DNA of 12,642 bases from Pleurocapsa sp. MO_226.B13 (GTDB lineage Bacteria; Cyanobacteriota; Cyanobacteriia; Cyanobacteriales; Xenococcaceae), in contig JASJEI010000110.1 in assembly GCA_030064795.1 (NCBI GenBank), positions 1 to 12,642 on the forward strand. Direction: 5' to 3'. The notes under the pieces were generated by a model. The model did not search any database and was not told the origin of the DNA. It worked only from the letters and a program-made list of their open reading frames with translations. Both the position numbers and the translations under genes were made by a program. Shown here in pieces: positions 5,665 to 12,642 of this stretch (position 1 is its first letter; each line of letters opens with the position of its first letter).

Positions 5665-5772
5665 AAATTATTTAAAAATAATTACAGTCAAGTCACCCCA
5701 AGCTCGGGGTGATTTCAATCATTTACACCTATAATTTGGATGTAAAGTTTTTGATTGCAATGTAATCTCATC
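5602..5772 (+). repeat. tail-plus-3'UTR cassette, copy 2 (uninterrupted)
   Basis: This is the partner of 4687-4842 plus 5378-5394. In the coding part three of the four mismatches change residues (P/S, L/Q, L/R). The 93-base UTR part carries the other four. The region 5753-5772 is the empty equivalent of the insertion site. Confidence 0.9.
5666..5712 (+). terminator. paired hairpins after the 5434 gene
   Basis: AATTATTT (5666-5673) pairs with AAATAATT (5676-5683), and TCACCCC (5693-5699) pairs with GGGGTGA (5706-5712). These are the same two stems as after the 4294 gene, with loops changed from TC to AA and from AAGATC to AAGCTC. Confidence 0.5.
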
Positions 5773-5965
5773 GGTCAGTTGTCCTACTGACCACTGTAGG
5801 GGCGAACGCCCTAAAGGATTAGCTTCGCGTCGCCGTTCGCCCCTACTACTAACAAAAATACGCGACTCCCGCGACTCATCCGACCATCCCTAAAAGGAAT
5901 GGGCGAACCCCGTCGCTTCTTATTTCAGCCCCCTAACCCCCAAGCTTGGGGGAATTAGTAAAATT
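5773..5965. repeat. stacked palindromes between tailed gene and tpsA
   Basis: Four elements follow each other without a gene. The first is a GGTCAGT/ACTGACC hairpin (5773-5792). The second is a stem of thirteen pairs, GTAGGGGCGAACG with CGTTCGCCCCTAC (5796-5846). The third is the inverted partner (5861-5918) of the repeat after tpsB. The last is the CCCCCAAGCTTGGGGG palindrome (5937-5952). Promoter elements for tpsA may be hidden here but were not identified. Confidence 0.75.
5937..5952. repeat. CCCCCAAGCTTGGGGG palindrome before tpsA
   Basis: The perfect 16-base palindrome lies 13 bases before the GTG start of tpsA. Its right arm GGGGG is the only purine block near the start, so ribosome access may depend on the hairpin. 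The wider repeat (5923-5960, with TTTCAGCCCCCTAA) recurs inverted after tpsA. Confidence 0.7.
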
Positions 5966-8761
5966 GTGAAACTTTTAATTAGCAGTTTTTATCTTCCATT
6001 TAGTATCTTAGTAGGATTATTCACCACAAATAGAGCAGTAATTGCTCAATCTATCCAGACTGATGGAACAACACCTACTCAACCAGTAAGCTGTTCTGGT
6101 GATTGTCTGATTGAAGCTGGATTGCAACAGGGAGATAATTTATTTCATAGCTTTGAGAGATTTAACGTTGATGCGGGTGCAACAGTCCTGTTTCAAGATC
6201 CTGGAGTAACAAATATCTTAAGTAGAGTTACGGGCAATGAAATTTCTAATATCTTGGGTACTCTTGGAGTTAGCGGTGGTGATGCTAACTTATTTTTGCT
6301 CAATCCTAATGGCATTATATTTGGGCAAGATTCGAGCTTAGATCTCAACGGTTCTTTCTTAGCTACTACCGCTGATGCTATTCGCTTTGGGGAACAAGGA
6401 TTACTAGATACTGCACCCAATGAAATTCCTCTATTAACTATCAATCCTTCTGCTTTATCCTTTGCTAATGGAAATCAGGGGGTGATTCGCAATCAATCAA
6501 TTGCCCCTGCTGGAGAGGATCTTTCTGGTCTTGAAGATGTTGCTACAGGGTTGCGAGTTCCAGATGGAAAAAGCTTATTGCTAGTTGGTGGGGATGTAAT
6601 TTTTGATGGCGGAAGAGCGAATGCTTTTGGAGGTCGAGTAGAGTTAGGCGGATTAGCAGCAGCAGGTGAAATTAACCTTGATGTTTCAGGTATTGAAGGA
6701 AATAATCTGAGTTTAATCTTTCCCGAGCAAATTCCCAGAGCAAATATACTTCTGACTAACGAAGCAGTTGTTAATGTTCCTGCTGATGATGGAGGTGATA
6801 TTGCTATCACTGCAAACAACATAAGTATATTGGAAGGAAGTTTTTTACGGGCTGGTATTGGATTAAATTTGGGAACTACTAACAGTCAAGCAGGAAATAT
6901 CACTCTTAATGCTATAAAAAAACTGGAAATAAATAATGATAGTTATGTGTTTAACGAAGTAGCTCCATTCGCTCAGGGTAATGGAGGTGATATCAACGTT
7001 AATTCTGATTCATTATTTATAAGTAATGATAGTATAATTCAAACAGCAACTTTTGGCACGGGAAACGTTGGTAATATCAACGTAAATGTGCCTAATGGAG
7101 TGGTTGAAATTAGCAAGAATTCACAGGTCAGTTCAAATCAGGGTTCTCTGCTTGATTTTGTTGGAATAGGCAAAGGTGGAGATATTCAAATTGTTGCTCG
7201 AGAGATTTTGCTAGAAAACAACTCTTTGATAGATGCCAGCACTCTGGGACAAGGAGATGCTGGCAATATAGAAATATTTTTGGAAGAAAATCTAGTTGTT
7301 TCATCTAATAGTCTTATTATCAGCGTTGTCGAGGCAGGAGCAATAGGAAATGCAGGCAATATTAGCATAGAAGCAAATAATATCTCTCTCGATAGTGGTT
7401 CTCAACTAGTATCTAATGTTAAATCTGCTGAGGAAAATGAGATTGGAGGACGCGGTAAAGGTGGAGAAATCATTTTATATGTATTTGATTCAGTCAATAT
7501 TGAGGGATTTGGCATAAATGGTTTATCTAGCGGTATCGTTACTACGACAGGAGTAGGAGCAGAAGGTCAAGCAGGGGAAATTATTGTTAATACTAATAGT
7601 TTTAGGATTGCTGATGGTGCAATTGTCAGTTCTCAAACTTTTAATCAGAGTAATGGTGGAAATATTTCAATCGATGCCAATACTTTTGAGGCTATTAATG
7701 GCGGACAAATAGCTACTTCAGCAGAAAGTTCTGGTAATGCAGGTAGTATCGATATCCAAGTTGCAGACAATCTTTTGCTCTCTGGCAGCGATCCCAACTT
7801 TGCAGATAGACTAGCTGAATTTGGCAGTCTGATTGTCATTAATGAAGCCCCAGGAAATAGCGGAATTTTTGCTAACGTACGCCCAGAAGCTTCGGGTACG
7901 GGTGGTGAGATCCAAGTTGCAGCAGGACAGTTAAGTATTCTGGATGACGCAGAAATTAACGTTAGTGCCAAGGGTACGGGAACAGCAGGAAGTCTAAACA
8001 TCGAAGCTCAAAAAGTTGCTTTAGATCGAGGTAGTCTCACCGCTGAAACCAGGGCTGGTAGCCAGGGTAATATTACCCTAAGTAATGCCGATACTCTGTT
8101 AATGGATAACAACAGCCAAATTACTACCAACGCTTCAGAATCAGCCACAGGAGGAGATATTACGATTAGCTCAGAGGCGATCGCTCTTTTAAACAATAGC
8201 GACATTACCGCCAATGCGGTTCAGGGGCAAGGGGGTAATATTCAGATTACTACTCAGAGAATTTTTCAAGAGCCAGATAGTCAAATTACTGCTGCTTCCG
8301 AGTTAGGGATAGACGGCACAATTACGATTAATACTTCCAATGTCGATCCCACTTCAGGGATCTTGGAACTGCCTGGTGTTCTCATCGATGCTGAAGAGAT
8401 TTTAGCTCAAGATCTCTGTAGATTGGAGGAACAAAGAATTGCCAGGGGTAGTTCTTTTATAATTACTGGACGGGGTGGCTTAACTCCTACCTCAGAAGAA
8501 ACGCTAGAAAATCGCGATCGCATTGTTAACTGGGCAAGTCGGGAAGATCTTGAAGTTAGTAATAATGGCACTGTAGGAATACGCCAACGAGAAGAAGATA
8601 GTCTAGACAAGCAATATCCTGAGATCAAACAATCTCAGGGTTTAGTAGTAGCAGCAGATGGTAGCACCTGGTTGACGGCAAATGCACCCAACCCAGTCCC
8701 TCAAAGTTCCAAAACTGCTCATCCAGATTGTCGGACTATAAAATCAGAAACACAAAATTGA
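5966..8761 (+). CDS. TpsA-type two-partner secretion exoprotein (filamentous haemagglutinin N-terminal domain, beta-helix)
   Basis: The product has 931 residues. The GTG at 5966 is the first usable start after an in-frame stop at 5891 and is followed directly by a signal peptide (1-27, ending AVIA). Residues about 45-160 form the TPS secretion domain, with the conserved GVTNILSRVTG (80-90) and the NPNGI motif (113-117) in NLFLLNPNGIIFGQDSSL. The bulk (about 270-790) consists of degenerate beta-helix turns with GxGGxI, GNAGNI and AGxI repeats alternating with SxIxT segments. The end (about 810-870) has the cyanobacterial TpsA-like block LCRLEE, FIITGRGGLTPTSEE and IVNWA. It should cross the inner membrane by Sec and the outer membrane by the TpsB encoded at 10054, then fold at the cell surface or be released. 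No toxin domain is visible at the C-terminus, so adhesion or matrix formation is the likely role. Confidence 0.93.
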   Translation: MKLLISSFYLPFSILVGLFTTNRAVIAQSIQTDGTTPTQPVSCSGDCLIEAGLQQGDNLFHSFERFNVDAGATVLFQDPGVTNILSRVTGNEISNILGTLGVSGGDANLFLLNPNGIIFGQDSSLDLNGSFLATTADAIRFGEQGLLDTAPNEIPLLTINPSALSFANGNQGVIRNQSIAPAGEDLSGLEDVATGLRVPDGKSLLLVGGDVIFDGGRANAFGGRVELGGLAAAGEINLDVSGIEGNNLSLIFPEQIPRANILLTNEAVVNVPADDGGDIAITANNISILEGSFLRAGIGLNLGTTNSQAGNITLNAIKKLEINNDSYVFNEVAPFAQGNGGDINVNSDSLFISNDSIIQTATFGTGNVGNINVNVPNGVVEISKNSQVSSNQGSLLDFVGIGKGGDIQIVAREILLENNSLIDASTLGQGDAGNIEIFLEENLVVSSNSLIISVVEAGAIGNAGNISIEANNISLDSGSQLVSNVKSAEENEIGGRGKGGEIILYVFDSVNIEGFGINGLSSGIVTTTGVGAEGQAGEIIVNTNSFRIADGAIVSSQTFNQSNGGNISIDANTFEAINGGQIATSAESSGNAGSIDIQVADNLLLSGSDPNFADRLAEFGSLIVINEAPGNSGIFANVRPEASGTGGEIQVAAGQLSILDDAEINVSAKGTGTAGSLNIEAQKVALDRGSLTAETRAGSQGNITLSNADTLLMDNNSQITTNASESATGGDITISSEAIALLNNSDITANAVQGQGGNIQITTQRIFQEPDSQITAASELGIDGTITINTSNVDPTSGILELPGVLIDAEEILAQDLCRLEEQRIARGSSFIITGRGGLTPTSEETLENRDRIVNWASREDLEVSNNGTVGIRQREEDSLDKQYPEIKQSQGLVVAADGSTWLTANAPNPVPQSSKTAHPDCRTIKSETQN

Positions 8762-8919
8762 TTAGTGGATTGAAGTGTTTTATCGCACGGTGTATGTTCT
8801 ACGCCCAATGTTTCGCCTAGAGAAATTTTTAGTTGCTATTACTGCTAATACCATTTTCCTAAAGTAGTGAGAGAGAGCGATAGAGTATTGTAGTAGCGCG
8901 TCTAGGCTAAAATACTGGG

Positions 8920-8958
8920 TTTAGTTCCCCCAAGCTTGGGGGTTAGGAGGCTGAAATT
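8920..8958. repeat. CCCCCAAGCTTGGGGG repeat, inverted copy after tpsA
   Basis: The core 8927-8942 is identical to 5937-5952. The flank GGTTAGGAGGCTGAAATT is the reverse complement of the flank before tpsA (TTTCAGCCCCCTAACC) apart from one base, so the two copies face each other around tpsA. Confidence 0.75.
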
Positions 8959-9000
8959 AACTTGCACTACCCAACCAATTAAGCTTGACGCGCTCTTTTG

Positions 9001-9068
9001 GTTGGGTTGAGTTTACGAAACCCAACAATAATTCGGTTTAAGTTGGGTTTTACTTCGTGCAACCCAAC
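9001..9068. repeat. two GTTGGGTT/AACCCAAC palindromes
   Basis: The stems are 9001-9008 with 9019-9026, and 9042-9049 with 9061-9068. They belong to the same family as the copy at 2595-2619. The loops differ (GAGTTTACGA and TTACTTCGTGC). Confidence 0.75.
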
Positions 9069-9107
9069 CTACCTTCGCCTCTCATTACTTTTTCCAATTG
9101 GTATAAG

Positions 9108-9350
9108 CTAAGATTTCAGTGGACGGGTAGTTAATATTTCGCTGGCTGACAAAGATTTAATCGCAGAGATAGGAACAGTAATCACACCGATCGATTCTCC
9201 TACGGCGTTAAAAATTTCTAATACGCATCCTTCTTCTCCACCTTGGGGATGAGGAACAAAATCAACTAAAGTAGCGACATCTCCAATTTTCAGGTTATTG
9301 TCGGCTATATTTCGAGTCAAGGCGACTTCCGAATATAGTTCTAGCGTCAT
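9108..9350 (-). CDS. DUF4926-like small protein
   Basis: The product has 80 residues. The pattern YSEVALTRNIADNNLKIGDVATLVDFVPHP, then GGEEGCVLEIFNAVGESIGV and the end SLSASEILTTRPL closely follows the cyanobacterial DUF4926 type: a small beta-barrel-like protein of unknown activity. It starts at ATG 9350, seven bases after the stop of the upstream gene; an AGGAGAT just after that stop serves as its ribosome binding site, so the two genes are co-transcribed and probably translationally coupled. DUF4926-like genes are often found as the second member of a pair with DUF6883-like genes, which suggests a toxin-antitoxin or toxin-immunity relationship. That role is an inference. The pair runs opposite to tpsA and tpsB. 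Confidence 0.82.
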   Translation of the reverse strand: MTLELYSEVALTRNIADNNLKIGDVATLVDFVPHPQGGEEGCVLEIFNAVGESIGVITVPISAIKSLSASEILTTRPLKS

Positions 9351-9357
9351 CTGGTTT

Positions 9358-9681
9358 TTAATCTCCTGGTAGTAAAGTTATAAATTGAAATTTACCGTCG
9401 CTTTTGCGTTCCAACCAAATTGTAACTACAGACAAATCGATCCCATTAACCCCCTGTAGCTCTCCACTCACATTATAGAAAGTTACGTACTCATCAGTTC
9501 TATCTGCTTGTGCTTCTACAGATTGATTGAGTTGCTGAATGGCTGTTTTCAATGCTAGCCAGTTGTCTAGAGTAAAGCCAGCTTGAGCTAAGAACTGAGA
9601 TTTATCGTTTCTGGGTTTGAACACAAGCAGGTATTTAGTTAGTTTTGGTTCGGGAATAATGGCATCAACAGGAATCTTCAT
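9358..9681 (-). CDS. DUF6883-like small protein
   Basis: The product has 107 residues, starting at ATG 9681. The opening MKIPVDAIIPEPKLTKYLLV, followed by KSQFLAQAGFTLDNWLALKTAI and the end VVTIWLERKSDGKFQFITLLPG, fits the DUF6883 pattern: I..EKLT.YLL, then K..F....GF, then a helix and a final strand pair. This fold also occurs as a C-terminal module in bacterial polymorphic toxins, where an enzymatic role has been proposed but, to my knowledge, not shown. No signal peptide is present, so it acts in the cytoplasm. It is the first gene of a two-gene operon with the DUF4926-like partner. Its position between tpsA and tpsB is unusual, because the two secretion partners are normally adjacent or co-directional without insertions. 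Confidence 0.75.
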   Translation of the reverse strand: MKIPVDAIIPEPKLTKYLLVFKPRNDKSQFLAQAGFTLDNWLALKTAIQQLNQSVEAQADRTDEYVTFYNVSGELQGVNGIDLSVVTIWLERKSDGKFQFITLLPGD

Positions 9682-10053
9682 TCTCGAATTTTTTAGTTTA
9701 GATTTTAATTATTAGTTAAATATTTTCTGAATTAATTGATGTATTGCGATCGCTGAAATTCTATTAGACTTTACGGAAAATACGACAGAGGCGATCGATT
9801 CAGAATGGATCGCACCATTCCTAGTTTTAGAGAAGATCTTTTAACAATTATGAGCGGGAATTCCCCATTAAAGCGGTAGCTTAATGTAGTGTTGCTAAAT
9901 GTAACAAATTGCCGAACAACACACCTTCGCACTGATATGTACATGGTTCGAGAGTATCTTTCCCCAGAGGAGTGTCCTAGCTTGGTTAGCGCACTTTATC
10001 TTTTTGAGTATTATTGCGATAATAACTAGCAATTAGAGCGGTTATACATATAG
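9682..10053. other. divergent promoter region between the DUF pair and tpsB
   Basis: Transcription starts in both directions from this 372-bp gap. No gene is seen. The left part is AT-rich (9690-9760) and suits the minus-strand promoter. HIP1-like sites lie at about 9747-9754 and 9791-9798. Close to tpsB, TATTAT (10009-10014) and ATAATA (10019-10024) form a small inverted repeat that could be an operator. The ribosome binding site of tpsB is weak. Confidence 0.5.
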
Positions 10054-11793
10054 ATGCGAGATAATTTTCAACTTACTAACAATTTTCTCGAGCGACTTAA
10101 ACCAATAAGAATACTTCTAACATCTACGGTTTATTTACTATTTATTACTAATTCAGTTAAAGCACAAGATTCTTCAGCACCTACTATTCCTCTACCGCCT
10201 CAACCTCCACAACCAGAACCAGAAATCCTCCCGCCTTTAGAAGAAATCCTTCCCGAATTGGAAGAGAATACTACACCAGATAATTTTGATAGGAGCAAAT
10301 ATTTTAATAACACGGTTTTTGTCAAAAAGTTTGAGATTGTTGGCAGCACAGTTTTTACTCCCGAAGAATTAGCCGAGGTGCTAAAGCCCTATATTCTGCG
10401 TCGTCTTTCCTTTACAGAAATCTTGGCCGCACAACAGGCGATCGATCGCCTTTATTTGGAGGGGGGTTACATTACATCAGGAACGTTTCTACCGCCACAA
10501 AAGTTAGAAGATGGTGTAGTAACAATTGAAGTGTTGGAGGGTACGGTAGAAGCAATTAATATTGAGGGATTAAACAGATTAAATTCAGGCTACGTTCGTA
10601 GTCGTCTGAAGATTGCTACTGCTGCGCCTTTAAATAAAGACAAGCTGCTTAACGCTTTAGAACTATTACAAATAGATCCTTTAATTGAAAATTTGGCAGC
10701 GGAATTAACCGCAGGAACTAGACCTGGAAGCAGTATCCTGGAACTTAATTTGCAAGAGGCAGATCCTTTCGATCTAACTCTTAGTTTTGATAATTATCGC
10801 GCTCCTAGTGTGGGAACAGACCGCAGAAGTGTAAGATTAACCCATCGTAATTTAATCGGTTGGGGCGATCGCTTTAGCGTGGGTTATCTCAATACCGATG
10901 GTAGTAACTCGCTTAACGATCTCAATTATTCTCTTCCTTTCAATCCTTATAACGGCACACTCAATTTTCGCTTTGACTATACAGATAGCGAGATTATTAC
11001 TCAGCCTTTCGCTAGCTTCGATATTGAATCAGAAAGTACTATTTATGAATTCACCTATCGCCAACCTTTATTACAAAAACCAACGGTCGATGTAGCTATT
11101 GGTTTAACTTTTACGAGAAACAATTCTGTAGCCACCTTGGGCGGTGAACCCGAACAATTATCGCGGGGGGCCGAAGTTGATGGGGAAACTAAGGTTAGCG
11201 TGCTGCGTTTTTTTCAGGAATATACTCAACGTGATGCCAGTCGAGTTTTAGCTTTACTGTCTCAGTTTAGTTTGGGTATTGATGTTTTTGGTGCAACTAT
11301 CAATAACAGCGATCTACCCGATAGTAAGTTTTTAGCTTGGCGAGGACAGGCTCAATATCTTCAAGTTCTAAATTCTAATTTTAGTTTATTGTTGCGGTCG
11401 GATTTTCAAATAGCCGATCGGAGTTTGTTAGCTACAGAACAATTTAGTTTGGGAGGTGGTTTGAACGTTCGAGGTTATCGTCAAAATGCCTTGTTGGGGG
11501 ATAATGGCTGGTTTAACTCCGCAGAAATCAGAGCGACAATTCTCCGCACACCACAAAGTCAAATTAGTTTACAACTAGCTCCATTTGTCGATTTTGGTAA
11601 GGTTTGGAATTCCGATGATTTGGAGTTAGATACTAATACCCTAGTCTCTACAGGTATTGGTTTGCGGTTACAAATTAGCGATTATTTTGCTTCTCGTTTG
11701 GATTGGGGTATTCCTTTAGTAGATTTAGAGACAGAGGGGGATAGTTTGCAGGAAGATGGGTTTTATTTTTCCCTGGAATTACAACCTTTTTAA
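10054..11793 (+). CDS. TpsB-type outer membrane transporter, ShlB/FhaC/HecB family
   Basis: The product has 579 residues, close to the family norm of 550-600. The signal peptide covers 1-37 (ending VKA). A proline-rich linker follows (about 44-70, IPLPPQPPQPEPE), then a POTRA-type domain (about 88-170) with VFVKKFEIVGSTVF, then LAAQQAIDRLYLEGGYITSGTFLP and VTIEVLEGTVE. From about residue 215 to the end the protein is a beta-barrel of the Omp85/TpsB type. It has the lid-loop motif V472-R-G-Y475 in GGGLNVRGYRQNAL and a C-terminal phenylalanine in FYFSLELQPF for recognition by the BAM complex. It would export the TpsA encoded at 5966. The gene has its own promoter region because the DUF pair and repeats separate it from tpsA by 1.3 kb. 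The ATG at 10054 is supported by the signal peptide right behind it. Confidence 0.95.
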   Translation: MRDNFQLTNNFLERLKPIRILLTSTVYLLFITNSVKAQDSSAPTIPLPPQPPQPEPEILPPLEEILPELEENTTPDNFDRSKYFNNTVFVKKFEIVGSTVFTPEELAEVLKPYILRRLSFTEILAAQQAIDRLYLEGGYITSGTFLPPQKLEDGVVTIEVLEGTVEAINIEGLNRLNSGYVRSRLKIATAAPLNKDKLLNALELLQIDPLIENLAAELTAGTRPGSSILELNLQEADPFDLTLSFDNYRAPSVGTDRRSVRLTHRNLIGWGDRFSVGYLNTDGSNSLNDLNYSLPFNPYNGTLNFRFDYTDSEIITQPFASFDIESESTIYEFTYRQPLLQKPTVDVAIGLTFTRNNSVATLGGEPEQLSRGAEVDGETKVSVLRFFQEYTQRDASRVLALLSQFSLGIDVFGATINNSDLPDSKFLAWRGQAQYLQVLNSNFSLLLRSDFQIADRSLLATEQFSLGGGLNVRGYRQNALLGDNGWFNSAEIRATILRTPQSQISLQLAPFVDFGKVWNSDDLELDTNTLVSTGIGLRLQISDYFASRLDWGIPLVDLETEGDSLQEDGFYFSLELQPF

Positions 11794-11828
11794 TCATGCG
11801 TTTAGTAGGGGCGAATCGCGATTCACAA

Positions 11829-11887
11829 AAGCGACGGGGGAGAGCATTGTTCCTTTTAGGGATGGTCGGATAAGTCGCCCCGTCGCG
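11829..11887 (-). repeat. 58-bp dispersed repeat, inverted partner of 5861-5918
   Basis: Its reverse complement aligns with 5861-5918 along the whole length, with a perfect core that includes CCGACCATCCCTAAAAGGAA and ends in CGTCGCTT on one side. The two copies lie about 6 kb apart and frame tpsA, the DUF pair and tpsB. Confidence 0.8.
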
Positions 11888-11944
11888 TTAGTAGTCAGTA
11901 GTTAGTTGTTAGTAGTACAACCCCGAACCCCGAACTGCCACGTG

Positions 11945-11971
11945 CATCCCACCTCATTTATGGGTGGGATG
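11945..11971 (+). terminator. hairpin after tpsB
   Basis: Nine perfect pairs, CATCCCACC with GGTGGGATG, around a nine-base loop. No T run follows, so it may be a factor-dependent terminator, a 3' stabiliser or simply a dispersed palindrome. Confidence 0.4.
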
Positions 11972-12004
11972 AGCTTAACCCTACATTGTTTATCGGTAAT
12001 CAAA

Positions 12005-12642
12005 ATGAATCAATTAAAAAGATTATTATTATTTTTTATTAGTGCGATCGCCCTAATTTTCTGGTTACAACAGCCAACTATTGTCTTAGCTACCGACGAG
12101 CGAGCGATTCAGACTATAGAGCAAGAGGCTCAACAGCTTTATCAACAAAATCAATATCCAGAGGCGATCGCTTTAATAAAAACTGCGATTAAACAGTATC
12201 AGAAACAGGACGATCGGGTTGGTATGGCGATCGCCACTCGCAATTTAGCTCTCATTTACCAGAAGTTGGGAGCATGGGAGCAAGCAGAAACTACTCTCGC
12301 CCGAGGAACAAAGATTATTGACTCTATCGATAGCGAACCAGAAAAGAGCCAGTTGTTAGCTCAAATTTTAGAAGTTAAAGGACAAGTAGAATTATCTTTA
12401 GGGCGATCGCAAAATGCTTTAGCAACCTGGCGCCAAGCTACCTCTGTTTATGAAAAACAAGGAAATATTACAGGCTTAACTCAGGGGAAAATTTATCAAG
12501 CCCATGCTTTACAGGCATTGGGTTTATATTCTCAAAGTCTTACAACTCTGACTGCAACTAACCAGCAACTTGAAAATCAACCAGATAGTTTAATTAAAGC
12601 TCAGGCTTTACTCAATCTGGGCAATGTTTTGAATCGAGTCGG
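12005..12642 (+). CDS. exported TPR protein, N-terminal part (possibly TPR-CHAT; cut by window edge)
   Basis: From ATG 12005 the frame stays open to the window end, giving 212 residues. Residues 1-29 form a signal peptide (MNQLKRLLLFFISAIALIFW... ending IVLA). From about residue 35 tetratricopeptide repeats follow: AQQLYQQNQYPEAIALIKTAI, then ATRNLALIYQKLGAWEQAETTLARG, then VKGQVELSLGRSQNALATWRQA and IYQAHALQALGLYSQSLTTL, then ALLNLGNVLNRVG. TPR domains form helical protein-binding surfaces. In cyanobacteria, secreted TPR proteins next to TpsA/TpsB genes often end in a CHAT (caspase-like) domain; that part would lie outside this window, so it is only inferred. It is co-directional with tpsB, 211 bp downstream. 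It could bind or process the exported TpsA in the periplasm. Confidence 0.85.
   Translation, partial: MNQLKRLLLFFISAIALIFWLQQPTIVLATDERAIQTIEQEAQQLYQQNQYPEAIALIKTAIKQYQKQDDRVGMAIATRNLALIYQKLGAWEQAETTLARGTKIIDSIDSEPEKSQLLAQILEVKGQVELSLGRSQNALATWRQATSVYEKQGNITGLTQGKIYQAHALQALGLYSQSLTTLTATNQQLENQPDSLIKAQALLNLGNVLNRV

Larger units (their letters stand above)
8762..9107. other. repeat-rich gap between tpsA and the DUF4926-like gene
   Basis: The two genes converge here. No coding sequence is supported. The gap holds the second CCCCCAAGCTTGGGGG element (8920-8958) and two GTTGGGTT palindromes (9001-9026, 9042-9068). These palindromes are the best candidates for bidirectional termination, but none has a clear T tract. 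Confidence 0.65.
11794..12004. other. repeat-bearing gap between tpsB and the TPR gene
   Basis: No gene is seen. The gap contains the palindrome GAATCGCGATTC (11813-11824), the inverted partner (11829-11887) of the repeat before tpsA, and a strong hairpin CATCCCACC/GGTGGGATG (11945-11971) that may end tpsB transcription. Confidence 0.65.

Noticed and set aside
6193..8628. Several minus-strand open frames of 60-118 codons inside tpsA
   Set aside because: They are antisense to a continuous, well-recognised TpsA frame, their products are low-complexity Ser/Pro/Leu-rich, and none has a ribosome binding site or known motif.
9001..9068. GTTGGGTT palindromes as a tRNA or riboswitch
   Set aside because: They form only simple stems without cloverleaf or conserved aptamer parts, and a third copy lies far away at 2595-2619, so they are dispersed repeats.
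10898..11095. Plus-strand frame of 65 codons inside tpsB
   Set aside because: It is an alternative frame in the barrel-coding part of tpsB and looks membrane-like only by composition.

Overview
The window looks like chromosomal DNA of a cyanobacterium, possibly a unicellular or baeocyte-forming one. The octamer GCGATCGC (HIP1) is very frequent. Short palindromes of types common in cyanobacterial intergenic DNA recur (GTTGGGTT...AACCCAAC, GTAGAGACG..., CCCCCAAGCTTGGGGG). The gene set (beta-helix TpsA-like protein, ShlB/FhaC-type TpsB, TPR protein) is also typical of cyanobacteria. No lineage more exact than this can be defended from the sequence alone.

Left part (1-2362, all on the minus strand) is a stress and redox block. 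Read in transcription order it holds a Dps-type mini-ferritin (2362-1823), a glycine-zipper protein with a ChaB-like C-terminus (1737-970, GTG start), and the N-terminal 215 residues of a Rieske plus FAD/NAD(P) oxidoreductase (645-1, cut by the window edge). A large hairpin at 831-904 separates the last two.

Middle part (2363-5965) is gene-poor, repeat-rich accessory DNA. It contains a 135-bp direct repeat in tandem, three copies of a short module bounded by two HIP1 sites, and two 72-residue paralogues of unknown function (3274-3492 and 3668-3886, 40/72 identical). It then holds two small genes (4294-4749 and 5434-5664) with unrelated N-termini but the same C-terminal tail (GGGGSDGxxCxYGSPPCKP). 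The tail and the following 3' UTR with its two hairpins form one 156-bp cassette, 148/156 identical between the copies. An IS200/IS605-type insertion of about 537 bp with a tnpA that looks frameshifted sits just after the first cassette. The second cassette supplies the empty site, so the ends of the insertion can be read from the sequence.

Right part (5966-12642) is a two-partner secretion locus. It has a 931-residue TpsA-like exoprotein with a GTG start, a divergent two-gene pair with DUF6883-like and DUF4926-like products, a 579-residue TpsB-type outer-membrane transporter with POTRA and VRGY motif, and the start of an exported TPR protein that may continue into a CHAT domain beyond the window. 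The 47-residue mature product of 5434-5664 is cysteine-rich and its N-terminus resembles the N-terminus of the TpsA, so the small tailed genes may belong functionally or historically with the secretion locus. A repeat of about 58 bp occurs in inverted orientation just before tpsA (5861-5918) and just after tpsB (11829-11887), framing the secretion locus.
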